The position numbers and the translations under genes are program-made. Below are positions 49,101 through 61,100 of a DNA stretch of 64,000 nucleotides, one piece after another (position 1 is the stretch's first letter; each line of letters starts with the position of its first letter). The stretch comes from Klebsormidium nitens (lineage: Eukaryota; Streptophyta; Klebsormidiophyceae; Klebsormidiales; Klebsormidiaceae): NCBI GenBank assembly GCA_000708835.1, contig DF237360.1, positions 19,067 to 83,066 on the forward strand. The letters run 5' to 3'. A model generated the notes under the pieces. It saw only the letters and a program-made list of their open reading frames with translations, made no database searches and was not told the DNA's origin.

Positions 49101-52100
49101 GAGAAACCGGATTGGGCTGCCTTGGGGCGAAGCTTGACGTAAGATTTGTCCTTTCTAGGTTTCGTTCGGAGAGCTTGTGAGTCGGGACAACTGTCGGATA
49201 CGAGCTGGTGCTGGTGTGAGTTCGAGGCAGTGACAGAATGGACCGAATACTCTTGTTTCGCAAAGGACGTGGCTCAGAGTTAAAGTTGCGCGTCGACCGG
49301 AAACCGACTTGGCCTCCTTTGCAGTACCGACAGGTAAGAGGTACGGTACTTTTCAAGCTGTGATGCTGCTTCGGTATGTACCTTGGGTTACCATGTGGAT
49401 CTGCCAAGCCATCTGATTGGCGAAGAAATTTGGAAAGCTTTTTGCAGCTTTTCGGTCGACGCGCACCCATCAGTAAAATGAGCCTTGTCCACTGCACATC
49501 GAGGGATTCGTTCGTTTTCTGGTGCCCAAACCTTTTCAGACACATCGCTCCTCAAACCGGACACATCGTACCTCCGATTGAACCCACAGCTGTGCACACG
49601 TAGCGCCCGACTTTACGATGACGCACCTTTTAGTCAAGCTTTTCAGACCTCACCAAAACGTTCTGGCAAGATCCTTCTCGCTCCTCGGACGTTGCAGTTG
49701 GACGCTCTCCGGACGCAGCTTTCGGACCTGTCGCGGCGACTGGCGGGCCTCGAGGCGGCTGCGCACCCAAGCGAAGAAGAACTAGAGCGGGTGACGCAGC
49801 TGGGGCAGGCGGTCACAGCGGAAGAGAAGGCGCTCGCAAAGGTTGAGAAGGCCTCCGCCCATCTGCGAAAGAAGGTGGGCGCTCTGTTCTTATTTCCGAA
49901 TGCTGTGTGTTGCTTCTAGATGAAGCACACGGATTGCTTGAGGATAGGGATCGAAGCGGATGAAGAGATATGTTTGAGAATGATGTATTGTACGTCAGAA
50001 GGAACGCTTGGGTTTTGTTGATGATGCGGGTCAAAGCAGCAGCGCATTGCCGAGAAGGGGTACTGCCGCTTAAATTTCAAATCTTTTTGCGGCGGTTTCC
50101 AAGAGAGTCGCCGAGCAAGACGTGCGGTCCCCTGGGGTCACTATGCAAGTGCGACTTGTAGTTCGCGACCAAGAAATGCAGGGATGTTTAGATTGAACAG
50201 ATTCTGCTTTTTCTCTGCAGGCGGAGGAGATCCAGTCTCAGATGGACAACGCCGGTGGGGACGAGCTCAAGCGACAGAAGGAGAAGGTCGAGAAATTGCA
50301 GGCGGTGAGTGACGGCTTTCTATCGTCGTGTTGAATTGTGAAGAGATTACTGAATTGTGCAGAGAGAGAGCTGTCGAAGCACTGCGGATAACGTCATACT
50401 GATGGTGGCTTTCGCTTCCTGGGTTCTCTTTCGTACCGGTTTGGCACGGCCTTGCTCCGATTAGGGCACCGAAGCTTCCTGTCTGCTCTGAATCCACCCT
50501 GTCCACGTTGCTTACTGTTGCTTTTTAGTCTACTATTCGTTGAACAAGTTGCTTGAAATCTCACCAACAGAAGTGAGTGTGGACAGTACAACATGGAAGC
50601 GTTCCAACAGAAGAAAAGATGCCAGAGGGGTTGATCGTACACTATTATGTTTTCGTGTCCTCTGCGGTCCATTTGCGGCACGTTAAGGGATGTTAAGTCT
50701 GAAAAAGCCGATCAAATAAGTTTGTTTGTCGTACGCAGGGACTTCACAAGCGTGCAGAAACGATCAACAGCCTTTTTCTGACGAGATGAGCAATTGAGAG
50801 ACGAACGAGAATGACTCATCTGGCTGACATTGCTGTCTGAGAGCACAGAAGTCAGTCACGTACGTCGACTCATACGTACTCAAGGAGTGCTTAAAAAACC
50901 CCGTCTGCAAAACTTAGACGACCGACGCGACTTCTACCGACATAACTCACCTCGAAGTGCTGGTAAGACGCACGAATATTGTTAATCCCCGGGTTCAAAA
51001 ACAAAGAACCTCACTCTTTTATCCGCAGAATATCGACGGCACTTCGACCGAGATCAACCGCCTCAAAGTGCTGATCAAGACGCACGCCAAGGCGGGCGAG
51101 CGGCTGGCGAAGGCGGCAGAGGACGCGGAGAAGGAGCGGGTCAAGCTGACGTCACAGATGGAGGTGGTGACGTCAGAGCTGCGCGGGCTGGAGCAGGAGG
51201 CGCTCAAGGTCAAGGACAGCTACGAGAAGACGCAGGAGGTGAGGAAGGGGACACGGTTGCTGACGTCATGCACGTGCGTATGAAATGACGAGGACGAGCA
51301 CAGAATCTCGGTTCCGGAAGAAAGCTGCGGTGTTCACCTTGGGCTGTGGGATGGTATAACTGGTGGACGCCAAATAGTCCTTGTAGACGCGGCTTGTCGT
51401 CAAGAGGTTGCGCCAGTTGGAGCAAGTCGCGTCGAATCAACCGAGGGTCCATACAGTCAAGACGTGCGGACCCTCTCGCTTTCTTGTCCTATTTCGGAGC
51501 TTCTCCAACGTAACCCGCTGACGTCATTGACCACAGGTGTTGGAGTCGAAGCGCGGCGAGATGGAGTCGTTGCAGCGCGAGTACGCGCGGTGCAAGGCGG
51601 TGGTGGAGAGCTTCCGGCTGGGGGAGGTGGACCTGCTGACGCAACTCGAGGACGCGGCCGTGCTCGTGCAGGGCGCGGCCGCGAAGGCCAAGGCGCTCGA
51701 GAAGGCGCTCGCTGGCGTGCGCAAGAAGCAGGAGCAGCATCGGACGACGTGAGGATGCTCTGCTCGCGAATTTCGCGTTCAAAATTCGGCCGCGGGAACG
51801 TTGATTTCTGGAAAGTCTCTGTAAGAAGGTAGAGCGCTCGAGAAGGAGCTTAAGGACGCGAGGCACTTCAAATCCCATGATGCGCAACTGTAAGTATGGG
51901 GCTTTCAAAAGTTTTCGAAGTATCAGGAATCTCTCTGTGTAGGAGGAAAAGGTGCTCGAAGAAGCGATGGTGATCGTGCGCCGGAAGCCCAACCTGATCA
52001 GAAGTGCGAGCACGTTTTAAGCTCGTGTACGTGTGTTTCAAAAGTTGTCCGATTATTGAACTTCTACTGAGAGAGAATGTTTTCCTAGGATATTTCAAAA

Positions 52101-55100
52101 TGGATTTTTGAATTCCTACCAGCCAGGCTCTTCGCTTCCTAGACACTCAACAATGCTGCCTGTCAGCCTGTCTCAAAAGGCCTGATGAGCGCAATACGCA
52201 CTTGACGGAGGGTTTCCTCGCGACTTTTGGGCTTTCTGAGCCGTCTCTTTAAGTTACTACTCTTCTGCACTTTTTTGTCGAATCCTGTTCCTGTCGGCTC
52301 CGCCCCTCTGTCCGCTCTTCCGCTCCGAAATATTCCTCTGGTTGTTGAGTCCGTTACCTTTTCCCGCCTTTCTGCTTGAATATTTCCACTGCACTTCTTT
52401 CCACTGATGGTCGAGTCGGTTTCTTCCCCGCCTGTTCTTATGACGCCCCTCGCTCCTTTTCCACAGGCTCGATCTGTCGGAAGAAGAGGCCGCGGCGTTG
52501 CTGGCCCCCCCGCCTGCGGAGGACGCCGCCCCCGAGACGCAAGAAGACGTGCGCGAGCGCATCCAGAAACTAGAGGCGGAACTCAACGGGATGAAGCCGA
52601 ACATGGCGTCCATTGCAGAGTGAGGCTCGGCCTTTGAGGCCGTGTGACTTTCGGTTCTTCTGAGGATTTGGCGGGCGTAAGGGGTTTCTGCAGTGCGTGG
52701 CAGAGCTCTACCATGAATCGCCCAGAGGAGTCAAAGCAGCAACGACTGGTCGGCTCACAGTGTGTCCTTTTTTTGTCGCAGCTCGGAACTGGGAACTCAC
52801 TCATGTATTCTGACCTTGCTGGGGGAAAGAAAACGAATGATGAGGGGCAGCATTAGGGGCAGCATCAGCCGAACGTACTATTCTTCTTCCTTCGAGGGCC
52901 TTTGCACACAGAGCGGGTGTTGTTTTGGACAATTCGCCGAGAACCGAAGGTGTTGCTTTGCCCGAATTGCCAACGCGACTTCGGGGGGTACCTTCGGCAC
53001 GCAAACGTGGTCCCGTGCGACGGTCAGAGTGTCATCGCAAAACTTCACCACCGTCACCACGCTCCAAAGCGTGGTGACGATTTGGAACACCGCGGTCTTT
53101 TTGCTGACGTATGACCGTACGAGTCGGCGAATTGGAAACAACACCCACGGTGTTTTCCTGGCAACGGGACCGCCGCGACCCCCGCTGTACCGTCGCTCGA
53201 AACCAACAACACCCGCTCTATGTGCAAAGGCCCTGAGTGGTCTAATCGAGTACATACTTTCCTGTCACAGGTACCGCAAGAAGGAGGCCGACTACACGGC
53301 GCGCGTGCGCGACCTGGATGCGGTGACGTCAGCGCGCGACGAGGCGCGCAAGGAGCACACGGAGCTGCGCAAGACGCGGCTGGACGAGTTCATGGCGGGC
53401 TTCAACGTCATCACCATGAAGCTCAAGGAGATGTACCAGGTGACGACACGTGGCAGCCTTCGATTGGGTGCCCTGGTCCTATCTTGTATATTGACTGGGA
53501 ACTGCACATCAGTATCAGCCTCTTTTGGAAAACTGCTGCTTTTCTGAGAAGGTTGCTGCTTTAAAAGGCTTTTCAAGTCACAGTGCAGGTACAAGCGAAC
53601 GGCCACACTTTCAAATCTCGTTATCTGAGAAATCAATTCCCCGGGTCTTCTCATACGCCACGTGGTTAAGCTGAAGACGCCACTTTCGGAACTTCGCTTC
53701 AGGGGAAAACAGTACAAGATGAATGAGGCTCGAACTCAGTTTCACGGAAACCAATACAAATTGAGCGAGGCTGAAAGCCAGTCTCTCCCCCGACGTTTCA
53801 GATGATTACGCTAGGGGGCGATGCAGAGTTGGAGTTGGTGGACTCGCTGGACCCCTTCTCGGAGGGTATCGTGTTCAGCGTGCGGCCCCCCAAGAAGAGC
53901 TGGAAGAACATCTCCAATCTGTCCGGGGGGGAGAAGGTGCGTGCAAGCGAACCCCTGGGACAAGGATGACTTAAGGGAAAAAGTCGACTGTCGTGTTTGC
54001 AATTCGTAGTGCAAGCATCGCAAAATGGGAATTGACGCTTGTAGCTTTCAGCCTCGTATCGACGGACCTGTGTTTGAGAATGCAGATCCAGTTATGCTGT
54101 TTCCGAAGACGGGATCCGAGACAGTCTGCGAGAATCTTCACTGCCCCCACAGAAAATGTGGGGCAATGTGAATCCGCGTGCCTATCCGCTCCCCCTTCGG
54201 AGGTCACCAGGAAGCGAAAGCCTAAGGTGAAGTGACCCGCATGACGTCAGACCAGCTCAGGTGGCTGACGTGACGTTCGTGCTTCTCCGCAGACCCTAAG
54301 CAGCCTCGCCTTGGTGTTCGCCCTGCATCACTACAAGCCCACGCCTCTGTACGTCATGGACGAGATCGACGCCGCTCTTGGTGAGTCGACGTGGCATGTC
54401 TGTCCCGTTTTGACTTGAGATTCATAACTCTGCTTTTCGAGTGTGAGTATCCTTGCGGAGCACTTTCTGAGAGCGGAGGCAGATAACCTGGGCTGTGTTC
54501 GTTACGAATCTTCCGAGAGGAGGCCCGGAGTGAAGAGGGCTGATGCGCTTGTATCCGTGACAGAGGATTCTCCTCCGGCCAGTATTCAAACACTCTGCAC
54601 CAAGTCCGCTCTTAGAAAGGAAGTGGGATCCTTGAGGTGCTTTTCGCCAAGTCATCTTTTGTCATCCTGGACAAGTTCTCGAATACCAATTTTCGTCCTT
54701 TGCTGACAGACTTCCCCTGTTGAAGCACAGGTCAACTCATCAACGCACTTTGTTCCATGCAGACTTCAAAAACGTATCCATCGTCGCCCACTACATCAAA
54801 GACAGGACCAAGGATGCCCAGTTCATCATCATCAGGTATGATACGACCTCGAGCGCCTCCGTGGTATGCTTGGATTCAGACTTCCAGGAAATGCTTCTTA
54901 ACAAGGCTCGTCTCTGCGGTGGGACTAGCTTCCATATCAAAATGATGTTTCGACCCTGAGGGAGACTGTCGACCGGTACAGTCGGCTCTTCTTTCATGTC
55001 TTTCCGTCAAAACCTGTTTGTTTGCCGAGTTCAATGCTTCTTTTCTGAAGCCATCCGTGCTCTGAAGGTTCCTCCTGCACTCATGTCAGCGCGTTACTTC

Positions 55101-55461
55101 TCTTGTCCTTTGGGAACGTGCGTGCTGCACTGCAATGTGTTCTGCCTGGACTCGATCAAGTGCTTCGACTTGAATCCACTGAATACGAAGTCTGGCTGTG
55201 CTGAGCCCGTCTCAATATGCGAAGCGAATGGAAAGGTTGCATGACGACTTCCTGGATTGAGCGGAAGACGGGGCACTATCACATTTGTCAAATGTAGCGA
55301 GCATTTGCAGGTGAAGCCAAGCTGACCCTGCAATTTTTTGCAGCCTCCGAAACAACATGTTCGAGCTGGCGGACAGACTGGTGGGCATCTACAAGACGGA
55401 CAACTGCACCAAAAGCATCACCATCAACCCGCGCAGCTTTGCAGTTGCGGCGGCTACCTGA
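40110..55461 (+). CDS. SMC4: Condensin subunit SMC4, 27 exons
   Basis: Core ATPase of condensin, which pairs with SMC2 to compact mitotic chromosomes. The model is 1258 residues, close to the roughly 1240 usual in plants. Exons: 40110-40247, 40808-40897, 41197-41298, 41574-41750, 42094-42224, 42629-42707, 43055-43212, 43630-43705, 44252-44380, 44687-44831, 45201-45331, 46017-46169, 46520-46709, 47180-47313, 47712-47933, 48762-49007, 49698-49874, 50221-50304, 51029-51238, 51537-51748, 51833-51889, 52467-52619, 53271-53439, 53802-53936, 54293-54380, 54763-54835, 55344-55461. All junctions keep phase. Walker A is GPNGSGKS (53-60). The hinge spans about 545-690, with coiled coils on both sides. 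The signature motif is NLSGGEK, and Walker B is PLYVMDEIDAAL. Its loop LRLNKVSELIHNSTNHQN is SMC4-type. The 57-nt exon 21 has the weakest acceptor. The start is the first ATG in frame; the N-terminal tail is short. Confidence 0.95.
47995..48032. repeat. 17-18-bp direct repeat in SMC4 intron 15
   Basis: ggtcatgtccgcgagat occurs twice back to back within an intron. It is short, with no coding role. Confidence 0.7.
48613..48811 (+). repeat. SMC4: SMC4 exon 16 start duplicated
   Basis: The exon 16 opening at 48762 (coding VIESSGTMSGGG) is preceded 149 bp upstream, at 48613, by a copy coding VIESSGTMSCCA. The copy has lost its acceptor (ctcgg before gtaatc in place of cccag). Flanking C/A-rich intron sequence is also shared. 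Confidence 0.85.
50906..51100 (+). repeat. SMC4: SMC4 exon 19 start duplicated
   Basis: Bases 50906-50980 resemble the intron end and first 60 or so bases of exon 19 (51029 on). The best-kept part, ctcgaagtgctggtaagacgcacg at 50951, matches 51062 at a spacing of 111 bp. In the copy, ctg|gtaaga makes a possible donor that the true exon lacks. Confidence 0.75.
52895..53234. mobile_element. 340-bp fold-back element (MITE-like)
   Basis: This is an imperfect palindrome within SMC4 intron 22. The outer arms (agggcctttgcacacagagc from 52895, and its near complement ending at 53234) agree over some 35 bases. The centre is a perfect hairpin with 12-bp arms and a four-base loop at 53052-53079. Both the outer ends and the hairpin are symmetrical about 53065. 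Matching caattcgccga blocks lie between. No reading frame for a transposase is visible and no clear target-site duplication was found. It may be a miniature inverted-repeat element or the source of a long hairpin RNA. Confidence 0.75.
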
Positions 55462-55806
55462 TCGACTAGAGTGCAGTCTATCCGTAGAAGACGATGTGCA
55501 GAGTATCTGGAGTGCTTTGCGAGCGTGTTCACTTGGTCACGTGGAGTAGGTTCTACGTATGTACATTAGCTGATTGTGTAGTTGCTTCAATACATTCCTA
55601 TGGTATTACTGTCGGACAGCTTAAGCTGCAATAATTCAATGGCGGGTTATCCGCAAAAGTCATGGCGTAAAATGATGCTTCAATGGCGGGTTATCCGCAA
55701 AATGCCATGGCGTAAAATTTTCCAAGCTCATTGTGCGATTATAGAGCTTGTCCGATCAAGCCAGCGTGCGCAATGATTGATCTATGTCACCAAGGCATCC
55801 CAACAC
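55462..55806. other. Short convergent gap, SMC4 / DUF3593-like gene
   Basis: A 345-bp gap between two stop codons that must hold both 3' untranslated regions. It contains a 44-bp direct repeat, at 55637 and 55681 (caatggcgggttatccgcaa). Unlike the other convergent gaps it is not rich in palindromes. Confidence 0.6.
55637..55722. repeat. 44-bp direct repeat, two copies
   Basis: Units at 55637 and 55681 share caatggcgggttatccgcaa and catggcgtaaaat, with a few changes between. Located in the 3' flank of SMC4. Confidence 0.8.
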
Positions 55807-57215
55807 TTATCGCCGAACATCAATTGGTGCTTCGACCTCAGGATGGCGCTCCCCTTCAGGATCTAGGTCAGGCAACACGCTTGGCTCGGTCGGCTGCTCG
55901 TCTTTCCGAAGGGCTTGCCGAAGGCCAATGACTATGAACAGGTTGGTTAAGGTGAGAAAGGACTCGGCCCCCCCATGTAGCCAATCAACATTCGACAAGG
56001 AGGTTCCATAGTGCAGCTTTGCTGCAAAGTAACACAGTAGCGGGGTTCAGCAATGAGTGAAGTCAAAAGCTGGCATTCTGAGCTCGCGGACTTTCACAGA
56101 CCGAGCATTAAAATCATGACTGTTGGACTCACAGACACTTCAGGATGTCGGTCTCTTGGCAAGCAATCTGACTTCAGCAAGTCTAAGAAGACTGCCTGAG
56201 TCCCAACCGACTCCTGCTTGGAAGACAGTGCAAAATTTCTTTGTGTTTCCGTTGAGTCCGACTTTCATGAAGAAGGTCTGCAAGATCCTATCATCAAACA
56301 TGAATCAGTTTGAAAAAAGGATCTTGTCTCATCACTCATCACTTACCGTAAATGCCCGCCGGAACTGCAGAAAACGTGCGAAGGCCATCAGACACACATT
56401 GTAAGAAGTGTGGAAGGAGGTGACATCCTGGTGACTTGTGCAGGCAGCTCAGAAAGAGGTTCAGATGATGTAAGTGAGTCAGAGAAACATTGCCCAATGT
56501 AATCATCAACGAATGCTTTCTACGAGCGGAGGTTTGGCGCCGATGTTTACAACCGTGCAGCGAGGGGCGTCAGCAACATCTGCACATGGATATATGGTCA
56601 CTAGGTCTTGGCTAAGCTTGACTTTCAGGAGACTCATAAGATTCTGCAAAGTCCAAGCAAGCTGAAGCACAGTGGTGGCGATCACTCACTTGTGGCGCCA
56701 ACAAAGACTAGGAGGAAGTAGAAGCCAAACAAGGTCAGCTTTGGTGCCGTTTTGGAGCGCGTCAGGTGGTACAGAAACCCCAGATAAGGGAGGAGCGAGG
56801 CTGCAAAGAGCTGCGACGCGATGCTCTGGGAGTCCACTTGCATGCTTGGGTTCCATGGGTCAATTGGCATCAAGCCACATGTCACTTGGCCCTTCTTAGC
56901 GCCACTACTGCAACCGTAGCCTCTATGCGCAACTTTTCTGCTCGTAGATGCTGGCTTTGTGATGTTTGCAACATGATTCACAGGAAGAAACCCTTGGAAT
57001 GCCCCCATCCGCCTGCAATTCGACTCCAGCAGCTTCAACCGGCTCGGACACTGCTTGCAGCGCGGCCTCTGGGTATCGTGTGTTCTCACGGAGAAAGCCC
57101 GGAGTTTGACACTAGGACTCTGCAAGCTCTCGACAGCGCTGCAGGACGGGTGGACGGCAACGTTCGCCGATGGCCAGCATCTCAGCTCCGCCAGGCACTC
57201 GACTGAAGACGGCAT
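55807..57215 (-). CDS. Plastid-type membrane protein, DUF3593-like, 3 exons
   Basis: The model is 252 residues, exons (minus): 57215-56690, 56364-56347, 56021-55807, in phase. The first 110 or so residues are rich in Ser, Arg and Lys and look like a plastid transit peptide. Then come three hydrophobic stretches: QLFAASLLPYLGFLYHLTRS, LTLFGFYFLLVFVGATIPAG and LTLTNLFIVIGLRQAL. The conserved-looking core HYGTSLSNVDWLHGGAESFL lies before the last. This matches my memory of the cyanobacterial and plastid DUF3593 family, whose function is unknown. The middle exon is only 18 nt and codes the IPAGIY segment; without it the frame breaks and the second membrane segment is cut short. The acidic C-terminus (DLDPEGERHPEVEAPID) is variable. 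The family name is moderately sure; the gene itself is well supported. It is head-to-head with the AFC kinase. Confidence 0.8.
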
Positions 57216-58157
57216 TGTGTAATGCAGGGACTATCCAGCAGCAAAAGTAAGGCCGGAGGATTCAACAACTATCAATCCAGTATCCTTCTCCCTCAACACC
57301 TTTCAAGAAAGGGCTCCTGCCTAAAAAGTTCAGACTTCTGCAGCGCTCTAGCTGGAGTCTGAGACTGCATGATGGTGCTGGGGGGATGCAGATTGCAAAG
57401 TGGGCATGCATGAGCTGGCAATGTTGGACGCGAATCGTAGATTACGAGGATCGGACGGCAACGAGCAGGTCAAAGATATTCACGATTTCGAAGGCGACTG
57501 TTCTTCCACGATCCTTGTGTTTTAAAAAGTAGGATACTGACGTTGTCGCTCAGCAGCTCTCAAATATCAGAAACCCTTCCTGCCGTCAGATGCCCAGAGC
57601 TGGTTTTGGATGGGTCCCGAGCGTCGGTTGGGAGAGCATCCGCCATTCCCGGAACGGCTCCTCGCACAGACTGCTTTTGAAACTTGAATCCAGCTTGCAA
57701 GCAAGGCGTCCTGCAGCAGAATTTGAACTTGAAGTGGTTGCTTGCTAGAAAGTGTGCACGCCTTCTGTAGCAATTGTTGGCCGGAGAGGGTCTGTCTGAC
57801 TTGGGTAATTGTGGAAGTTCTGCTCCCTGTGTTGCGGAATTCATGCAGTCGCTCTGTACCTTTTGAGTGTAACACATGAAGAGATTAAAAATAGAAGTGA
57901 TTGTACATGTGCTTCTATTTTCCTCCGGGCTGCCTCAGAACGGAGTATGATTGCTTGAGGATCTCCAGTGAAGACGCAATTAGTCACCTTTTGGATGTTG
58001 GATAGAGCTCGGCACCGGATGCTTGGATTGAGATGAAGAGGAGAGGCAGAAATGGATTCCTTACGCACATTGGCTTTTTGTGACTATCGTTGAAGTCATT
58101 GCGATCATTGTTGCATATCGTTGAATTCAAAAAGAAGCTCATAGGGAGACAGAAACG
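57216..58157. promoter_or_regulatory. Shared upstream region, DUF3593-like / AFC kinase
   Basis: A 942-bp gap between diverging start codons. Short open frames here show no known protein. Both promoters should lie here by position. Confidence 0.55.
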
Positions 58158-61100
58158 ATGGAGAGGGACTACAGAGATGGTCGGCCAGAAAAACGGGCAA
58201 GGTTGGATGAAGTGCGGGAGAGCGGAGAAGTGGTAAGTTGCAGGGAAGTTGATGGGGCCAGTCAGCAGAGGATGGTGACTCTTCTCAAATTCAATATCTC
58301 GTAATCTGAATGTCCTGGCTCCGGGAATGCGAGCAGTCTGATTGCTCTTTCGGGGAGAGTTTTTACCAGCAAGATGTGACAAGTATCGCGGGAGCTGGAA
58401 ATGCTTTTATAAGAAGAAACATGTGGCTCAGGCAATGAGTTGACGTCTGAAGGAGTCTGCCTTCGTATCAGGATCTTGATCTGCCTGAATATCTGTGGCA
58501 TTGTGATGCATGCTTCTGTACGATTTCTTGCAAAATGGAGAGCTGCATTTGGGTTACGATGGTCTAGGACAGTTTTACCACTCATTCCTGTGTGGTAATA
58601 TCAGCAGAGCAACCATTGTTGATACTGTGAGGCCTGCTATGTGCAAGTTCACTGCTCAGTGAAAGTCGTCGTTGCTCCATCTATTTCCATAATATCACAA
58701 TGTTTTTCAGGTCGGGCACTGGGACTTTTTCTTTTCAGCAAGCTCTAAGGCACCTTACGGGTTAATCAAGCCCCAGAATTCTCAGCCGATTGCATTCCAT
58801 TCTGCCAAGGTCGTGCCAACCCATGGTTTTTGTCGCAACTGCACTAGATTTGCCTGTTCTGATGGCGGCGTTAAGTCTGCGCTTGAGCCGTCCGAGATTG
58901 GACTGAGATCAATCTCTTTCCGCTGTCGCCCTGAGCCAATGCCTCATGTCAGAAGCCAGTGGTTGAGCCTCCCAACACTGAGCAGAACAATAGCGGCTGA
59001 CCTTTTGAAAACCCTAAATCCTCCCAACACCTTGGATGCACATAAGATTGGATATGGACTGGCTTCTTCCAAAGCTTTAGGCCAATCCAGTGCCATGAAC
59101 TCCTTCATTTTGCTGGAAACATTACGACTTCACATTTTGGCAACCCCAATATGTCGGCGCCCCCAATGGGAGATAGCAAGCACGCCAACATCCACTAGGC
59201 AGACAGCATGGGATGCCTACCTCCACAAGTGTATTTTGCTTCGCCTAATAAAACCATTTGCTTGATGCGACTTGATGTGACCAACACCAAGAACGTTCTT
59301 CATTTGCAGGCACAGTTGGCTCATAGCTACTCAGGAGGGGGGCGAGAAGAGCTCCAATACCTTCCCCATGCCCCAGGAAATGCCCCCCAAATGAACGGGG
59401 GGAACAGGGCAAGCCCCCCCTGGCGGGAGGACGACAAGGACGGTCACTACACGTTTGAACTGGGGGAGAATCTTACCCCCCGATGTGAGTAGCATCTCTT
59501 GGATCTATCAGTCTGGGCTTACCTTTGTGTTCAGGCTTTGAGAAGGGGGATCTCAGGAACCCCCTTGCAGCCGTCAAGTCTGTCCGCGACCTTCACTTCT
59601 GCGGGCGATGTTTTTGATGTGCTGGTAGGGTGAGAGTATGGGAGCAAGTTGATTCCGACGATTTCATTCCTGTGGACGTACACCGATCTCATAAGCAGCA
59701 TCTGTTCAAGTCTCTGATGCCCTTTCTCCGACGCTGCAGATAAAATCCTGAGTAAGATGGGAGAAGGTGAGCCGTCTCGCAGCTCTCCGCGCACACACAG
59801 CAAACGCTCGCTTTCGGAGGTGTGGTCGTTATTGAGATCAAGCGCCGCCAAGTTTCGGCCCTGAGGCTTCATCATTGCCAGCTCAACCTTCATGTGTGTA
59901 CGTTCTCACCGTCCTACTTTGACATTGACTCTTGCTTCTGAGAAGAGATTTAAAAGGCGGAGCTTCTCCGTCATTTCCAGGTACGTTTGGCCGGGTGCTA
60001 GAGTGTTGGGACCGGGACGAGGCCCAGTACGTGGCTATAAAGGTCATCAGGAACGTGCAAAAGTATCGGGACGCAGCCATGATCGAGATCGATGTGCTGC
60101 AGACCTTGCAAAAGCATGACAAGGGGGGGCTAAGGTGAGAAAGCCTGCATCCTTACGGTTTCCTCTGATCATGTTCATCCGCAATACCAGCCTGTTTGTC
60201 AATTCGCTCTGCAATACCTCCTCATATTATTGCGAGCGTGGTGAAAGGAAACGGAAGCACTGAACGGCCGTCTCATTGTAATGAACTCTTCTGGCAAGAC
60301 GATGTGCATTGATCCGTGGGTCGTCAAACGCTCTTAGCACGATTCAGTGAAGAAAGACGGAGGGGCAACCAGGACTTGACAGGTGCATTGTACTGAGCCG
60401 TGCAAAATGTTACTCGCACTCAAATTCAGGCTTGGAGCCTTCCTTCTGACCCTTATCATCGTCGTGTATCAGGCGATGCGTTGCATTGAAGAGCTGGTTT
60501 GACTACCGGCATCACATATGCATGGTGAGTAGGTCCCACAACCGTACACTTGTGGGGATGGCCACTGTCAGTACTTTGAGAGGTTGCATCAGCAATCGAT
60601 GCAAAGGCGCTGTCGCTAACCGAATCAAGCCCCGTCTAAGCTTCGTTGTTCACCGGATGCTTCGGCCATCAGACTGAACCGAAAGGGTAGGACAGCCTAC
60701 GAGAGCCTATTCTCGGGATTGTAGTCCTTTGTTTTCATCGACATCAACAAGTGATCAGACAGCAAGAATCACTTGCCGCCACTCAAGGACCGGCCATATA
60801 AACATCACGACCAACACCGGAAGAAGCATGGTTGCTAACACAATACTGTACATTGCTGTCATGCTGACGTCAGCTTCTGCTTCTCCCCGGGGCAGGTGTT
60901 TGAGCGGCTGGGCCCCAGCCTGTTCGACTTTTTGAAGCGCAACCAGTACCGCGCGTTCCCGCTGGACATGGTGCGCGCGTTCGGGCGGCAGTTGCTCGAG
61001 TCGGTGGCGTATATGCACGAGCTGACGCTTATTCACACCGACCTCAAGCCCGAGAACATCCTGCTCGTCTCCTCTGACTACTCCAAGGTGCCGGAGTCCA

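Noticed and set aside
57984-58585. Several minus-strand open frames upstream of and across AFC exon 1
   Set aside because: They overlap a well-supported start exon on the other strand and resemble no protein.
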